Below, one piece after another: positions 43,617 to 53,227 of a stretch of 64,000 bases of DNA. Each line of letters begins with the position of its first letter. The stretch's first letter is position 1. The translations under genes and the position numbers were made by a program. The stretch is from Eubacteriales bacterium. Its GTDB lineage: Bacteria > Bacillota > Clostridia > Lachnospirales > Lachnospiraceae. The stretch covers positions 17,191 through 81,190 of the forward strand of contig JAUNGJ010000005.1 in NCBI GenBank assembly GCA_030524585.1, read 5' to 3'. The notes beneath the pieces are model-generated. The model made no database searches, was not told the DNA's origin, and was given only the letters and a program-made list of their open reading frames with translations.

Positions 43617-44786
43617 TTACACCTCAAAATAATCGATCTGCTCCATAACCACGCCATGTCTGAGATATTCTCTCGGAATCCGCATTCCAAGATCACAGAC
43701 AAATTCATAGTTAAAACGACCAGACAGCTCACTTAAGGTCTCTACCGGAAGGAATTCGTCTCCCTCCCGTCCTATAAGTACTATTTTATCACCATATGCC
43801 ACATTGTCAATTTCTGTTACATCTACCATCATCTGATCCATACAGACTCTTCCAAGAATCGGAGCTCTCTGCCCGTGAATCAGTACATATCCCCTGTTGG
43901 AGAGGCTTCTCGGATAACCGTCTCCATAGCCTACCGGAACCGTCGCGATCTTTGTTGCCCGGTCTGTTACGTAAGTCCCTCCATAGCTAACCGGCGTCCC
44001 TGCATCCACCCACTTCACATGAGCCACATGGCTGATCAGCTCCAGCGCAGGCCTCAATGGAACCCTCGCCTTCTCCACCTCGTCCGATGGATACAGACCA
44101 TAAAGAGCGATTCCTGCTCTTACAAGGTCCAGATTCGCTTCTCTCACATCAATAATTCCCGCACTGTTGGAACAGTGACAGTATGCAAACTCTATCCCTC
44201 TCTCTGCAAGGGCATCTCTCATCCACAGATAGCGCTCAAGCTGCTGATCGGTAAATGCTTTATCCCTTTCATCTGATTTGGAAAAATGAGTAAATAGACC
44301 TTCCAGCTCCAGCCCTGGCATCGCTGCAATTCTTGAAATACACGCCACACTTTCTTCACTGGTCAGAAATCCAATCCGCGACATTCCCGTATCAAGCTTC
44401 AGATGGATATATGCCTTTTTCCCCATCTTAACTGCAAGCTCTGAGGTCTCCCTTGCCATTTCCTCTGTATAACAGGCCATGCGGATTTCATTCTGAATCA
44501 TTCCCTCTCTCTGTTCTGGAAAAATCGCCCCCAGTACCAGAACCGGCTTTGTAATTCCTGCTCTTCGGATCAGTAATGCTTCTTCCAGTGAAGCCGTCGC
44601 AAATCCCCAGACATATTCCTTTTCTTCCAGTAGTTTTGCAATCGGTCCTGAACCGTGTCCATATCCGTCGCATTTGATCACCGCAATCATCTGCGCAGAA
44701 TCATCAATGTTCTCACGCATCTTCTGCATATTATATTCTATGGCGTCCAGATCAATTCTGGCACACACCCGTGTATACTGTTTCAT
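43617..44786 (-). CDS. alr: Alanine racemase
   Basis: PLP enzyme that makes D-alanine for peptidoglycan. The PLP lysine is Lys38 in AVIKCDGYGHG; the catalytic tyrosine lies in DAGTPVSYGGTYVT; GVALYGLYPS-like AGIALYGLYPS is present. The ATG at 44786 gives 389 residues, the usual size. AAGGA is 12 bases upstream, not ideal, but the earlier ATG has nothing. It begins 1 base after the nnr stop, so the two are likely coupled. It belongs to the alr-mazF-CBS-yebC string. Confidence 0.96.
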   Translation of the reverse strand: MKQYTRVCARIDLDAIEYNMQKMRENIDDSAQMIAVIKCDGYGHGSGPIAKLLEEKEYVWGFATASLEEALLIRRAGITKPVLVLGAIFPEQREGMIQNEIRMACYTEEMARETSELAVKMGKKAYIHLKLDTGMSRIGFLTSEESVACISRIAAMPGLELEGLFTHFSKSDERDKAFTDQQLERYLWMRDALAERGIEFAYCHCSNSAGIIDVREANLDLVRAGIALYGLYPSDEVEKARVPLRPALELISHVAHVKWVDAGTPVSYGGTYVTDRATKIATVPVGYGDGYPRSLSNRGYVLIHGQRAPILGRVCMDQMMVDVTEIDNVAYGDKIVLIGREGDEFLPVETLSELSGRFNYEFVCDLGMRIPREYLRHGVVMEQIDYFEV

Positions 44787-44787
44787 T

Positions 44788-46299
44788 CTAATATTCAGTC
44801 CTTCCATTTTCGATTGTTCTGATTGCAGAAGCAATATGTCCTGCCAAATCCCTTGCAAGCACACTGTAACGCCCAAGTTCATCTCTCGCCGCATCGCCGG
44901 CAAGGCCGTGCAGATACACTCCCAGAACGGCTGCTTCATAGCCGTTTTTCCCCTGAGCGATCAGCGCCGCAATCACACCGGAAAGCACATCTCCGGAACC
45001 GGCTTTTGCCATGGCTGCATTGCCGCTCCGATTCACATAGGTCGGCTTCCTGGTTCCACCCACAAAAGTTCTTGCATCCTTCTGTATCAGAGTTACCCCA
45101 TACTGCTCTGTAAACCGGTTCATCACAGATATCCGGTTCTTTTTCAAATAATCCATTGGCTGGTTAGTTAGTCTTGACAGCTCCTTCATGTGGGGAGTCA
45201 GCACATAGTCTCCACCCTTTAACTGTTCCATCATGTTCCGGTCAGCCGCCAGAATATTTAATCCGTCAGCATCTATGATACAGGGAACTTTTACATGATT
45301 CAAGACGAAGTTTAAAATATTTTTGGAAAGCTCTGAGGTTCCAAGGCCCGGTCCAATACAGACTACATCTGCCCAGGAAAGTTTCTCCCGAAGCTCCCCG
45401 TCATTATAGTCTTCATAGGCCGTAATGATTGCTTCCGGAATCAGCTGCTGCAGAATCGCCCGGTTATCCTCCACCGTATAAATCTGCACAAGTCCAGCCC
45501 CTGTCAGATAGGCAGCGTAAGCACACAGATAAGCAGCTCCTGCCATTCCCTTACAGCCCGCTATTAAAAGAATTCTGCCAAAGCTTCCCTTATTCGAATC
45601 CTCTCTGCGCTCCGGAAGCATTTTCTTTGCATCTTCTATATCGATAGTATATGTGATCTTCCACTCTTTTGTAACGGCAGAACTGTCGATCCCGATATCT
45701 GCCGCCGTGACCTCTCCTGCATATTCGCATCCCGGATAAACCATAAGGCCAAGCTTATACTCTTGAAAGGTCACCGTAGCATCTGCCCGAAACGCACATC
45801 CTAATACTTCTCCCGTAGAAGCTGAAACGCCGGATGGAATGTCCACAGCCAGCTTCCTTCCCGGAGATGCATTCATAAGCTCAAGCATTTCCAGATAACG
45901 GCCCGTAATCTCCCGGCTAAGACCCACTCCAAACAGTGCGTCGATCACCACGCTGTATTCCTGGCAGAAATAAACATCCCTGATAACGCCCCCTGCCTTC
46001 TCAAAGAGTTCCATCTGGCAGACAGTCTCCTCTGTACGGCTCTCCATACGTCCGGCAAAAACCATTGTCACATCAGCGCCCTTGGAAAGAAGTATTCTTC
46101 CAATTGCAAATCCGTCTCCGCCATTATTGCCGGAGCCGCTGACAATGCAGACCCGGCTGGTATCCCAATCATTTTCTTCTATATAATCTACACAGGCCTG
46201 GGCCGCGCGCTCCATCAATACGCTGGAAGGAACACAAAGCTGTGTGATGGTGTAATGATCGGCAGCCTTCATCTGCTCTGCATTTAGTAAATAGTTCAT
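44788..46299 (-). CDS. nnr: Bifunctional NAD(P)H-hydrate epimerase/ADP-dependent dehydratase
   Basis: Repairs NADHX and NADPHX, damaged hydrates of the cofactors. The N-terminal YjeF-type epimerase (about 1-210) has GSGNNGGDGFAIGR. The C-terminal dehydratase (about 225-500) is a ribokinase-like fold with GPGLGTSEL, DGLNILA and the closing KAGSGDVLSGVIAALIA carrying the catalytic aspartate. 503 residues, normal for the fused form. AAGGAA lies 7 bases ahead of the ATG. It follows rex, which reads NADH/NAD+, a functional pairing seen in clostridia. Confidence 0.95.
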   Translation of the reverse strand: MNYLLNAEQMKAADHYTITQLCVPSSVLMERAAQACVDYIEENDWDTSRVCIVSGSGNNGGDGFAIGRILLSKGADVTMVFAGRMESRTEETVCQMELFEKAGGVIRDVYFCQEYSVVIDALFGVGLSREITGRYLEMLELMNASPGRKLAVDIPSGVSASTGEVLGCAFRADATVTFQEYKLGLMVYPGCEYAGEVTAADIGIDSSAVTKEWKITYTIDIEDAKKMLPERREDSNKGSFGRILLIAGCKGMAGAAYLCAYAAYLTGAGLVQIYTVEDNRAILQQLIPEAIITAYEDYNDGELREKLSWADVVCIGPGLGTSELSKNILNFVLNHVKVPCIIDADGLNILAADRNMMEQLKGGDYVLTPHMKELSRLTNQPMDYLKKNRISVMNRFTEQYGVTLIQKDARTFVGGTRKPTYVNRSGNAAMAKAGSGDVLSGVIAALIAQGKNGYEAAVLGVYLHGLAGDAARDELGRYSVLARDLAGHIASAIRTIENGRTEY

Positions 46300-46341
46300 G
46301 ATAATTCCTTTCTCAAAAAAAGATTTCTGACATTAAAATAA

Positions 46342-46386
46342 TGACGTGTAAAGAAGCCTGTTCACACACACTGTCATTACACGTCA
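46342..46386 (-). terminator. Terminator after rex
   Basis: TGACGTGTAA/TTACACGTCA stem (46342-46386) with a 25-base loop and TTATTTTAA on the minus strand. It separates rex from nnr, partly. The loop contains a CA-repeat. Confidence 0.6.
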
Positions 46387-46396
46387 CTTTCATCTC

Positions 46397-47047
46397 TTAC
46401 TTATCCAGTTTATGCTCCTCATTATAACGGCTGATGTTATATGACAGCCGCATAAGACTCTCAATCAAATGAACATTCTCAACGATTACATTATCCGGAA
46501 CATTCAAATCCACATGAGCAAAATTCCAAATTGCCTTGATTCCGGCATCCACCAGATCCTTAGCGACCTCAATTGCAACAGATTTAGGAATTGTAAGAAC
46601 TGCAATTTCTACATCATTTGCCCTGATAAAATCATTCAGTTCATCCATCATCCGAACCGGAACATTACGAATTGACATTCCCTTTAAAGTAGGATTCGCA
46701 TCAAAAATTCCTTTTAAAACAAACCCTCGGTTCTCAAAGTTTGAATAATTTGCCAATGCCTGTCCCAAATTACCGGCGCCAATGATTACAAAATTGTGAT
46801 CATTCTCCAGACCCAGAATCTTTCCAATCTCTGTATAGAGATACTTAACATTATATCCATATCCCTGCTGTCCAAAACCACCGAAATTATTCAAGTCCTG
46901 TCTAATCTGTGAAGCCGTCACCTTCATCCTCTTGCTCAGATCATTTGAGGAAATACGCTCAACTCCACTTTCTAATAATTCTCCTAAATAGCGATAATAT
47001 CTTGGAAGCCTTCGAATCACCGCCTGCGAAATCTCTCTTTCTTCCAC
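46397..47047 (-). CDS. rex: Redox-sensing transcriptional repressor Rex
   Basis: Winged-helix repressor that leaves DNA when NADH is high, thereby turning on fermentation genes. Residues about 1-75 form the DNA-binding head (VIRRLPRYYRYL, MKVTASQIRQDLNNFGGFG); the Rossmann domain has VIIGAGNLGQALANY, and a C-terminal helix swaps between subunits. The GTG at 47047 is preferred: AGGTG is 6 bases upstream and the promoter -10 box covers the far earlier TTG at 47080, which therefore cannot be used; a GTG at 47056 is possible. 216 residues. Divergent from an ABC-F gene. It has a target site in this window at 33091-33108. Confidence 0.96.
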   Translation of the reverse strand: MEEREISQAVIRRLPRYYRYLGELLESGVERISSNDLSKRMKVTASQIRQDLNNFGGFGQQGYGYNVKYLYTEIGKILGLENDHNFVIIGAGNLGQALANYSNFENRGFVLKGIFDANPTLKGMSIRNVPVRMMDELNDFIRANDVEIAVLTIPKSVAIEVAKDLVDAGIKAIWNFAHVDLNVPDNVIVENVHLIESLMRLSYNISRYNEEHKLDK

Positions 47048-47079
47048 TTTTCTCACCTGCCCAAAACTTTCTCCTCTCA

Positions 47080-47108
47080 ATTATATCGGATTGTTAAGGT
47101 AAAGTCAA
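47080..47108 (-). promoter_or_regulatory. Promoter of rex
   Basis: TTGACT (47108-47103), 17-base spacer, TATAAT (47085-47080). The spacer has TTGTTAA (47091-47097), a Rex half-site with a poor second half, so weak autoregulation is possible. Confidence 0.7.
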
Positions 47109-47127
47109 ACTTTTGAATAAACTTTAG

Positions 47128-47155
47128 TTGTTTTTTCTTTAATTTTCGGTATAAT
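47128..47155 (+). promoter_or_regulatory. Promoter of the ABC-F gene
   Basis: TTGTTT (47128-47133), 16-base spacer, consensus TATAAT (47150-47155), 29 bases before the ATG at 47185. Divergent from rex. Confidence 0.6.
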
Positions 47156-47184
47156 GAAACACAGAGATTTTACGGAGGTGTGTC

Positions 47185-49116
47185 ATGATCTTATCATGCC
47201 ATGATATAACAAAAGCATTTGGAGAACATATCATTATTGACAAGGGCTCCTTCCATATAGAAGAACACGAGAAGGCTGCTCTGGTTGGTCTGAATGGAGC
47301 CGGCAAGTCAACGCTTCTCAAGATGATTGTAGGAGAGCTTGCCTGCGACGGAGGTTCCATAACGCTCACCAAGGGGAAGACCCTGGGCTATCTCTCCCAG
47401 CATCAGGAGCTGACATCAGGCAATTCCATTTATGAAGAGGTACGAACTGCAAAGGCTGAGCTGATCGAGATGGAGTCCCGGATACGTTCCATCGAGCTGG
47501 AATTGAAAGATTTAACCGGAAAAGCCCTGGAAGAACGGTTAAACACATATCACAATCTAATGAATACTTTTGAGCTTTCTGACGGCTACGCCTATGAAAG
47601 CGAGATCACCGGTGTTTTAAAAGGCCTCGGCTTCACAGAAGATGAATTTGACAAGCCGGTGGATACACTGTCCGGAGGACAGAAGACCCGTGTTGCGCTG
47701 GGTAAGCTTCTGCTCACCCGTCCTGACGTGCTGCTTCTGGACGAGCCTACCAACCATCTGGATCTGAATTCCATTACCTGGCTGGAAACCTTTCTTTTGA
47801 ACTACTTCGGCGCTGTACTGATTGTTTCCCACGACCGTTACTTTCTGAACCGGGTAGTGTCCAAGGTAATTGAGATCGAGCTGGGACGTCTGTCCATATT
47901 CTCCGGCAATTATACTGCCTATGCCCAAAAAAAGCAGATGCTTCGGGAGGCCAGATTAAAAGAATACCTGAATCAGCAGCAGGAAATCAAACATCAGGAG
48001 GCCGTTATTGAGAAGCTTCGCTCATTTAATCGGGAGAAATCCATTAGACGTGCGGAGAGCCGGGAAAAGATGCTGGAAAAAATACAGCCGGTGGAGAAAC
48101 CTGCTGAACTTCACTCTGAGATTCATCTGAAGCTGGAGCCTTCCGCAGTCAGCGGAAATGACGTACTGTCTGTGGAACACTTATCCAAAGCCTTCCCTCC
48201 GCACATACTGTTTGAAGATGTCAGCTTCGAAATTCACCGGGGAGAGCATGTGGCGGTCATCGGCGACAACGGAACCGGAAAGACCACTCTGCTGAAGATT
48301 CTGAATCAAGTCATTCCGGCAGATCAGGGTGTGTTCACTTTAGGCGCCAACGTGAAGATTGGATATTATGATCAGGAACACCATGTACTGCACATGGAAA
48401 AGACCATCTTTGATGAGATTTCCGATGATTATCCGACACTTACCAATACCCAGATTCGAAAGACCCTGGCAGCATTCCTTTTTACCGGGGACGAAGTATT
48501 TAAGCAGATCAGTTCCCTAAGCGGCGGTGAGCGGGGGCGTGTATCCCTTGCCAAGCTGATGCTGTCGGAAGCAAATTTCCTGATTCTGGATGAGCCTACC
48601 AATCATCTGGACATCGCTTCTAAAGAGATTCTGGAAAATGCTCTGAACGATTATACCGGAACGGTACTATATGTATCTCATGACCGTTATTTTATCAACC
48701 AGACCGCCTCACGGATTCTGGAGCTTGTGGGACATACTTTTGTCAATTATATTGGGAATTACGATTATTACCTTGAGAAAAAGGAAACACTGACCAGCGC
48801 ATATGTATCAGAAGCGAACCAGAAAGCTTCCGGCGCTTCTTCTTTAGCAGAGCAGACAGCTGCCAGTATATCCAAATTAAGCTGGCAGGAGCAAAAAGAA
48901 GCCCAGGCAAAAGAACGTAAACGTCAGAATGATCTGAGAAAAACAGAGGAACAGATTACTGCTCTTGAGGAGCGGGACAGTGAAATCGATGTGCTGATGA
49001 CGCAGGAAGAAATCTATACCAACTCCGTCAGATGTCAGGAACTGGCTGCCGAAAAGGAAGACATTGCCCATCAGCTGGAAAGCTTATATCTCCGCTGGGA
49101 AGAGCTTGCGGAATAA
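47185..49116 (+). CDS. ABC-F family ATP-binding protein
   Basis: A soluble protein with two ABC ATPase domains and no membrane part. Domain 1 has GLNGAGKST and signature LSGGQKTR; domain 2 has GDNGTGKTT and LSGGERGR; each ends in a DEPTNHLD Walker B. The linker of about 80 residues between them (the P-site tRNA interaction motif region) is highly basic. A C-terminal coiled coil follows (about 560-643). The layout is that of YdiF/Uup-type proteins, which act on ribosomes; some relatives protect against antibiotics. GGAGG is 6 bases before the ATG. 643 residues. Single gene with its own promoter and terminator. Confidence 0.93.
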   Translation: MILSCHDITKAFGEHIIIDKGSFHIEEHEKAALVGLNGAGKSTLLKMIVGELACDGGSITLTKGKTLGYLSQHQELTSGNSIYEEVRTAKAELIEMESRIRSIELELKDLTGKALEERLNTYHNLMNTFELSDGYAYESEITGVLKGLGFTEDEFDKPVDTLSGGQKTRVALGKLLLTRPDVLLLDEPTNHLDLNSITWLETFLLNYFGAVLIVSHDRYFLNRVVSKVIEIELGRLSIFSGNYTAYAQKKQMLREARLKEYLNQQQEIKHQEAVIEKLRSFNREKSIRRAESREKMLEKIQPVEKPAELHSEIHLKLEPSAVSGNDVLSVEHLSKAFPPHILFEDVSFEIHRGEHVAVIGDNGTGKTTLLKILNQVIPADQGVFTLGANVKIGYYDQEHHVLHMEKTIFDEISDDYPTLTNTQIRKTLAAFLFTGDEVFKQISSLSGGERGRVSLAKLMLSEANFLILDEPTNHLDIASKEILENALNDYTGTVLYVSHDRYFINQTASRILELVGHTFVNYIGNYDYYLEKKETLTSAYVSEANQKASGASSLAEQTAASISKLSWQEQKEAQAKERKRQNDLRKTEEQITALEERDSEIDVLMTQEEIYTNSVRCQELAAEKEDIAHQLESLYLRWEELAE

Positions 49117-49125
49117 TCATAATGA

Positions 49126-49160
49126 AAGGCCGAACTTCTCGAACAGGGAAATTCGGCCTT
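49126..49160 (+). terminator. Terminator after the ABC-F gene
   Basis: AAGGCCGAA/TTCGGCCTT stem with a 17-base loop, followed by ATTTATATTTC on the plus strand. It may also serve degV on the other strand, where the tail is TTTCATT. Confidence 0.75.
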
Positions 49161-49182
49161 ATTTATATTTCATATATAATGA

Positions 49183-50046
49183 TTACTGTAATTCCGGCAC
49201 CCTGTGACAGCATGCAAGAGCCATCGCACCATAGCCAATATGGCAGGAAACACTTAAGGACAGCGGATCCATATGAATCTCATATCCCGGGAACCGCTCC
49301 TGTACCTCCTTCTTCCACTGTTCTGCATCTTCTCTGGAACAGGTGTAGGCAATTTCAAGATGCATCTCCTTCCCTGCAAATCTCTGCTTCAAATCCTTCT
49401 CCATAGCATCCAGCATGGCCTTTTTCGCCGACTTCCATCCTCTTACCTTTGCATAGGCATCCAGCTTCTCCCCCTGAATCTGGAGCACCGGTTTCAGATT
49501 CAGAACTGCGCCGATGGCGGCGGCAGCAGGTGTAACGCGACCGCCCTTCTTCAGATATTTCAGGGTATCCACCGTAATATAGATACTTGCCTCCAGCTTC
49601 TCGCGCATCAGGATATCATGAATCTCCTGACCACTCATTCCCTTTTGAGCTAGTCCGATGGCATCCAGCACAGACTGTCTCATGGTAACAGAAATTCTCT
49701 GGTTGTCTACTACATATACCTTCCCGTCAAAATCCTCCGCAAGCATCATAGCGTTTTCGCAGGCACTTGACAATCCGCTTGACATTGGAATATAGACAAT
49801 CTCGTCATAGGATTTTAAAATATCATTCCAGAGATCAATCACATCTCCCGGCGAGGGCTGAGAAGTAGAAATATCTGCATCCTCCGCAAGCCTTTTATAA
49901 AAATCCTCCTGAGAAAGAGTAATATCCTCAAAAAACAGCTCATCATTAATATAAAAAGGCATCGGAAGTACCCGGATTCCAAGCTCCGCGCCTTCTTTTT
50001 GTGTAATTCCACTGTTGCTGTCCGTAACAATTGCGACTCTGCTCAT
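49183..50046 (-). CDS. DegV family fatty-acid-binding protein
   Basis: A 287-residue protein with the N-terminal VTDSNSGI and the ISTSQPSPGD block that contacts the lipid head in DegV/FakB proteins. The FakB group presents fatty acids to the FakA kinase, for uptake of exogenous fatty acids. No FakA is in the window, so the exact role is open. A glycine-rich KKGGRVTPAAAAIG loop follows. AGAGAGG lies about 8 bases before the ATG. It follows the PFL gene by 14 bases. Confidence 0.92.
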   Translation of the reverse strand: MSRVAIVTDSNSGITQKEGAELGIRVLPMPFYINDELFFEDITLSQEDFYKRLAEDADISTSQPSPGDVIDLWNDILKSYDEIVYIPMSSGLSSACENAMMLAEDFDGKVYVVDNQRISVTMRQSVLDAIGLAQKGMSGQEIHDILMREKLEASIYITVDTLKYLKKGGRVTPAAAAIGAVLNLKPVLQIQGEKLDAYAKVRGWKSAKKAMLDAMEKDLKQRFAGKEMHLEIAYTCSREDAEQWKKEVQERFPGYEIHMDPLSLSVSCHIGYGAMALACCHRVPELQ

Positions 50047-50060
50047 CTTCTTTATCCTCT

Positions 50061-51425
50061 CTAATTTTTAAAACTGTGAATTGGCGCCGGGATTCTCCCC
50101 TGTCTGCTGATAAAAGCACTGCAGTCATACTCATTAACCGGAATAATCGGGGCATAACCAAGAAGTCCGCCAAATTCTGCCGTCTCACCTACATCCTTAC
50201 CGATTACCGGAATCAGACGAACCGCTGTTGTCTTCTGGTTCACCATTCCAATTGCCATTTCATCGGCAATGATACCGGAAATAGTAGCCTCGCTGGTCTT
50301 TCCCGGAATTGCGATCATATCCAATCCCACGGAACATACGCAGGTCATTGCTTCCAGCTTTTCCAGATTCAGCGCCCCAAGCTTCACTGCATCAATCATC
50401 CCCTGATCCTCGCTGACCGGAATAAAGGCACCGCTTAATCCTCCTACATAGGAAGAAGCCATAACGCCGCCCTTTTTCACCTGATCATTCAGCATTGCAA
50501 GAGCCGCCGTTGTCCCCGGCGCACCCACACGCTCCAGACCGATCTCTTCCAGAATCTCAGCCACACTGTCTCCCACTGCCGGTGTCGGCGCCAGAGACAG
50601 ATCGATAATTCCAAAGGGAATTCCCATACGCTTTGATGCCTCTCCAGCCACAAGCTGACCCACACGGGTAATCTTAAATGCCGTCTTCTTGATCGTCTCG
50701 CAGAGCTGTTCAAATCCCTGCCCCCGTACCTGTGCGATGGCATTCTTCACAACGCCGGGACCGCTAACTCCCACATTGATCACCGCATCCCCTTCTGTCA
50801 CACCTAAGAACGCCCCTGCCATAAATGGATTATCGTCCGGCGCGTTGCAGAATACTACCAGCTTGGCACAGCCAAGAGAATCATTTTCCTTCGTGGCCTC
50901 CGCTGTTGCTTTTACGATCTCTCCGCAGAGCCGAACCGCATCCATATTAATCCCGGTTCTGGTAGAACCTACATTAATGGAGCTGCACACTCTGTCGGTG
51001 CAGGCAAGAGCCTTAGGAATTGAACGAATCAGATTCTCGTCACTGGCAGTCATTGCCTTTGATACCAGTGCAGAATACCCGCCGATAAAGTTCACTCCCA
51101 CTTCCTTGGCAGCTCTGTCAAGAGTTTTGGCAATCTCCACATAATCATCCGGAGTCCTGCACGCAGATGCGCCAACCAGAGCAACCGGTGTAACTGAGAT
51201 ACGTTTGTTTACAATCGGAATACCAAATTCCTGTTCAATGGCCTGTCCTGTTGACACAAGATTTCTTGCAAGCGAAACGATCTTATTGTAAATATTCTGA
51301 TTCAGCTTCTGAAGGTCTGAATCGATACAATCCATGAGACTGATCCCCAGAGTAATCGTGCGGACATCCAGATTCTCATGTTCAATCATCTTATTGGTTT
51401 CTTTTACTTCATATACACTAATCAT
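50061..51425 (-). CDS. PFL family protein (UPF0210, DUF711)
   Basis: A 454-residue protein of the UPF0210 family, whose structure resembles glycyl-radical pyruvate formate-lyases, though it lacks a glycyl-radical tail and has no proven activity. Conserved [45 protein letters not shown] and [16 protein letters not shown] are seen. It is nearly always paired with a small ACT protein, as here (the ACT gene ends 36 bases upstream). The pair is thought to sense or act on an amino acid. GAGG is 10 bases before the ATG. Confidence 0.9.
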   Translation of the reverse strand: MISVYEVKETNKMIEHENLDVRTITLGISLMDCIDSDLQKLNQNIYNKIVSLARNLVSTGQAIEQEFGIPIVNKRISVTPVALVGASACRTPDDYVEIAKTLDRAAKEVGVNFIGGYSALVSKAMTASDENLIRSIPKALACTDRVCSSINVGSTRTGINMDAVRLCGEIVKATAEATKENDSLGCAKLVVFCNAPDDNPFMAGAFLGVTEGDAVINVGVSGPGVVKNAIAQVRGQGFEQLCETIKKTAFKITRVGQLVAGEASKRMGIPFGIIDLSLAPTPAVGDSVAEILEEIGLERVGAPGTTAALAMLNDQVKKGGVMASSYVGGLSGAFIPVSEDQGMIDAVKLGALNLEKLEAMTCVCSVGLDMIAIPGKTSEATISGIIADEMAIGMVNQKTTAVRLIPVIGKDVGETAEFGGLLGYAPIIPVNEYDCSAFISRQGRIPAPIHSFKN

Positions 51426-51461
51426 ATCTTTTAAGCCTCATCCTTCCCTGTGTGACAGTAT

Positions 51462-51734
51462 CTATAATCTGTGCATCTTCTCAAAGATTTCTTCTCTCTG
51501 GCAGTGGATGATCACACCGATCTCATTGCCCAGCGCTTCCAGATCGCTGGAATATTCCTGAAACTCCTTTGACGCGGCCGATACGTCTACAATCGTTACC
51601 ATGTTAAAGTATCCATCAATAATCGTCTGGGAAATATCCAGAATATTGATTCCGACCTCTGCCAGATATGTACATACCTTTGCAATAATCCCCACAGTAT
51701 CTTTCCCCACTACGGTAATTACAACTTTTTTCAT
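51462..51734 (-). CDS. ACT domain protein (UPF0237)
   Basis: A single ACT domain of 90 residues starting MKKVVITVVGKDTVGIIAKV and continuing VGINILDISQTIIDGYF. ACT domains bind amino acids and control linked enzymes. This stand-alone form is encoded with PFL/DUF711 proteins across Firmicutes and is likely its partner. AGGAGG lies 7 bases ahead of the ATG. The ligand is unknown. Confidence 0.93.
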   Translation of the reverse strand: MKKVVITVVGKDTVGIIAKVCTYLAEVGINILDISQTIIDGYFNMVTIVDVSAASKEFQEYSSDLEALGNEIGVIIHCQREEIFEKMHRL

Positions 51735-51778
51735 CTTATTCCTCCTGCTCGTATAGCTATGTATTCATTCCTTTTTGG

Positions 51779-52576
51779 TTATACGGTAATAATGTCCGAT
51801 ATTCGGTCACGCCTCGCTACTTTCAACGGAATATCCTCTCCCTTATACGGATTATTCCCAAAAGTCACCTCCAGCTTTACCGTCTCATATGCAAGCTCGG
51901 CATAATTATTTTCCTTGCTGAGATGCCCGAGCATCACACCTTTTAATTCGTCATGTAGTATATCACAAAGAAGCCGTCCTGACAATTCATTTGACAGGTG
52001 TCCCCGGTCTCCCATGACCCTTCGTTTCAGAGGATAGGGATAGGGCCCTACCTCCAGCATATGAATATCATGATTGGCTTCCAGTAATATTGCATCCAAA
52101 TCTTTCAGATTCTCCACGGTATAGGAATCGTAGGTTCCCAGATCCGTAGCCACCGCTACACTTTTATTCCCGCAGTTCATCCGGTATCCGCAGGGCTGGT
52201 TCGCATCATGGGAAATTGCAAAGGGATGTATCTCAATATCTCCCAGTGTAAATACATGATCCACCTCAATTTCGTGGAGAAGATCATTCTGCAAGGCTCC
52301 CAGACTCCTGCAGCTTTTGATTCCCTCAATGGTTCCTCTGGTGGCATAGATTGGAATTCCATATCTTCTGCTGAACACCCCAAGTCCCTGAATATGGTCC
52401 GAATGCTCATGGGTAACCAGTATCCCGCTTAATTCCTCTCCTTTGACGTCCAGCTCACGAAGACCTTCTTCAATCTTTTTCTTACTGATCCCAGTGTCCA
52501 CAAGCAGGTGTGTCTGATCACTTCCTGCATAAATACAGTTCCCGCTGCTTCCACTGGCTATACTGCATAATCTCAT
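51779..52576 (-). CDS. MBL-fold metallohydrolase, YycJ/WalJ type
   Basis: A 265-residue metallo-beta-lactamase-fold protein. SIASGSSGNCIYAG near the N-terminus and the zinc motif THEHSDHIQGL are of the YycJ/WalJ group; later VATDLGTYDS, EANHDIHML and LGHLSKENN complete the site. Bacillus YycJ lies in the walRK operon and has been connected with DNA repair (a 5'-3' exonuclease in mismatch repair has been reported for this group). The walRK genes are not here. AGGAG is 10 bases before the ATG. Located between coaE and the ACT gene. Confidence 0.92.
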   Translation of the reverse strand: MRLCSIASGSSGNCIYAGSDQTHLLVDTGISKKKIEEGLRELDVKGEELSGILVTHEHSDHIQGLGVFSRRYGIPIYATRGTIEGIKSCRSLGALQNDLLHEIEVDHVFTLGDIEIHPFAISHDANQPCGYRMNCGNKSVAVATDLGTYDSYTVENLKDLDAILLEANHDIHMLEVGPYPYPLKRRVMGDRGHLSNELSGRLLCDILHDELKGVMLGHLSKENNYAELAYETVKLEVTFGNNPYKGEDIPLKVARRDRISDIITV

Positions 52577-52612
52577 GTAGTTTTGTCTCCTGTATCTAAT
52601 AATTCGTATATT

Positions 52613-53215
52613 CTAGCTGTTTAGATCCAGCTTGTCGATGATAGACTCCAGCTGTACACAGGTGTCATCAAAATTCCGGCTGTTATCCACAGCCCGGTCG
52701 CATTTATTCAAAAATTCATCTCTGGATTTCTGAGAGCGGAAAATAGCCTCTATCTTTTCATCGCTATATCCTCTGGACAGCTTCAGCCGTTTTTTTCTGA
52801 CGCCGTCTTCCGTGTAGATATACCAAGTCTCATCACAGATTTCGTCATAATGGTCCTCCAGAAGAAGCGCCGCCTCCAGAATAAAAAGTTCTTTTCCCTT
52901 CTTTTCTTCTTCCCGGATCAGCCGGATGATTCTTTTTTTTACAGCCGGATGCACGATTCCGTTCAGTATCTGCAGTTCATCGGCATTCCCAAAGACCACC
53001 TCTGCCAGCCTGCCCCGGTCAATTCTTCCATTTTCCTGCAGGATGTCTGTTCCAAAATGCTCCACAATCTGGCGGTAACATATAGTTCCTTTCTTTTCCA
53101 GATTCCTTGCAACGATATCCGCCTGACAAATTACAGCGCCATGCTTCCTTGCAAGATAGTTTAACACCTCGCTTTTTCCTGCCCCGACTCCTCCGGTAAT
53201 CCCTATGACCTTCAT
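52613..53215 (-). CDS. coaE: Dephospho-CoA kinase
   Basis: Last step of coenzyme A synthesis: phosphorylates the 3'-hydroxyl of dephospho-CoA. P-loop GITGGVGAGKSEVLNYLA at the N-terminus, then QADIVARNLEKKG, and the mid-region EAALLLEDHYDEICDETWYI typical of the lid-bearing family. 200 residues, normal. GGGGAGG lies 6 bases before the ATG. It follows polA by 12 bases, the common polA-coaE order of Firmicutes. Confidence 0.96.
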   Translation of the reverse strand: MKVIGITGGVGAGKSEVLNYLARKHGAVICQADIVARNLEKKGTICYRQIVEHFGTDILQENGRIDRGRLAEVVFGNADELQILNGIVHPAVKKRIIRLIREEEKKGKELFILEAALLLEDHYDEICDETWYIYTEDGVRKKRLKLSRGYSDEKIEAIFRSQKSRDEFLNKCDRAVDNSRNFDDTCVQLESIIDKLDLNS

Positions 53216-53227
53216 AATGTCCTCCCC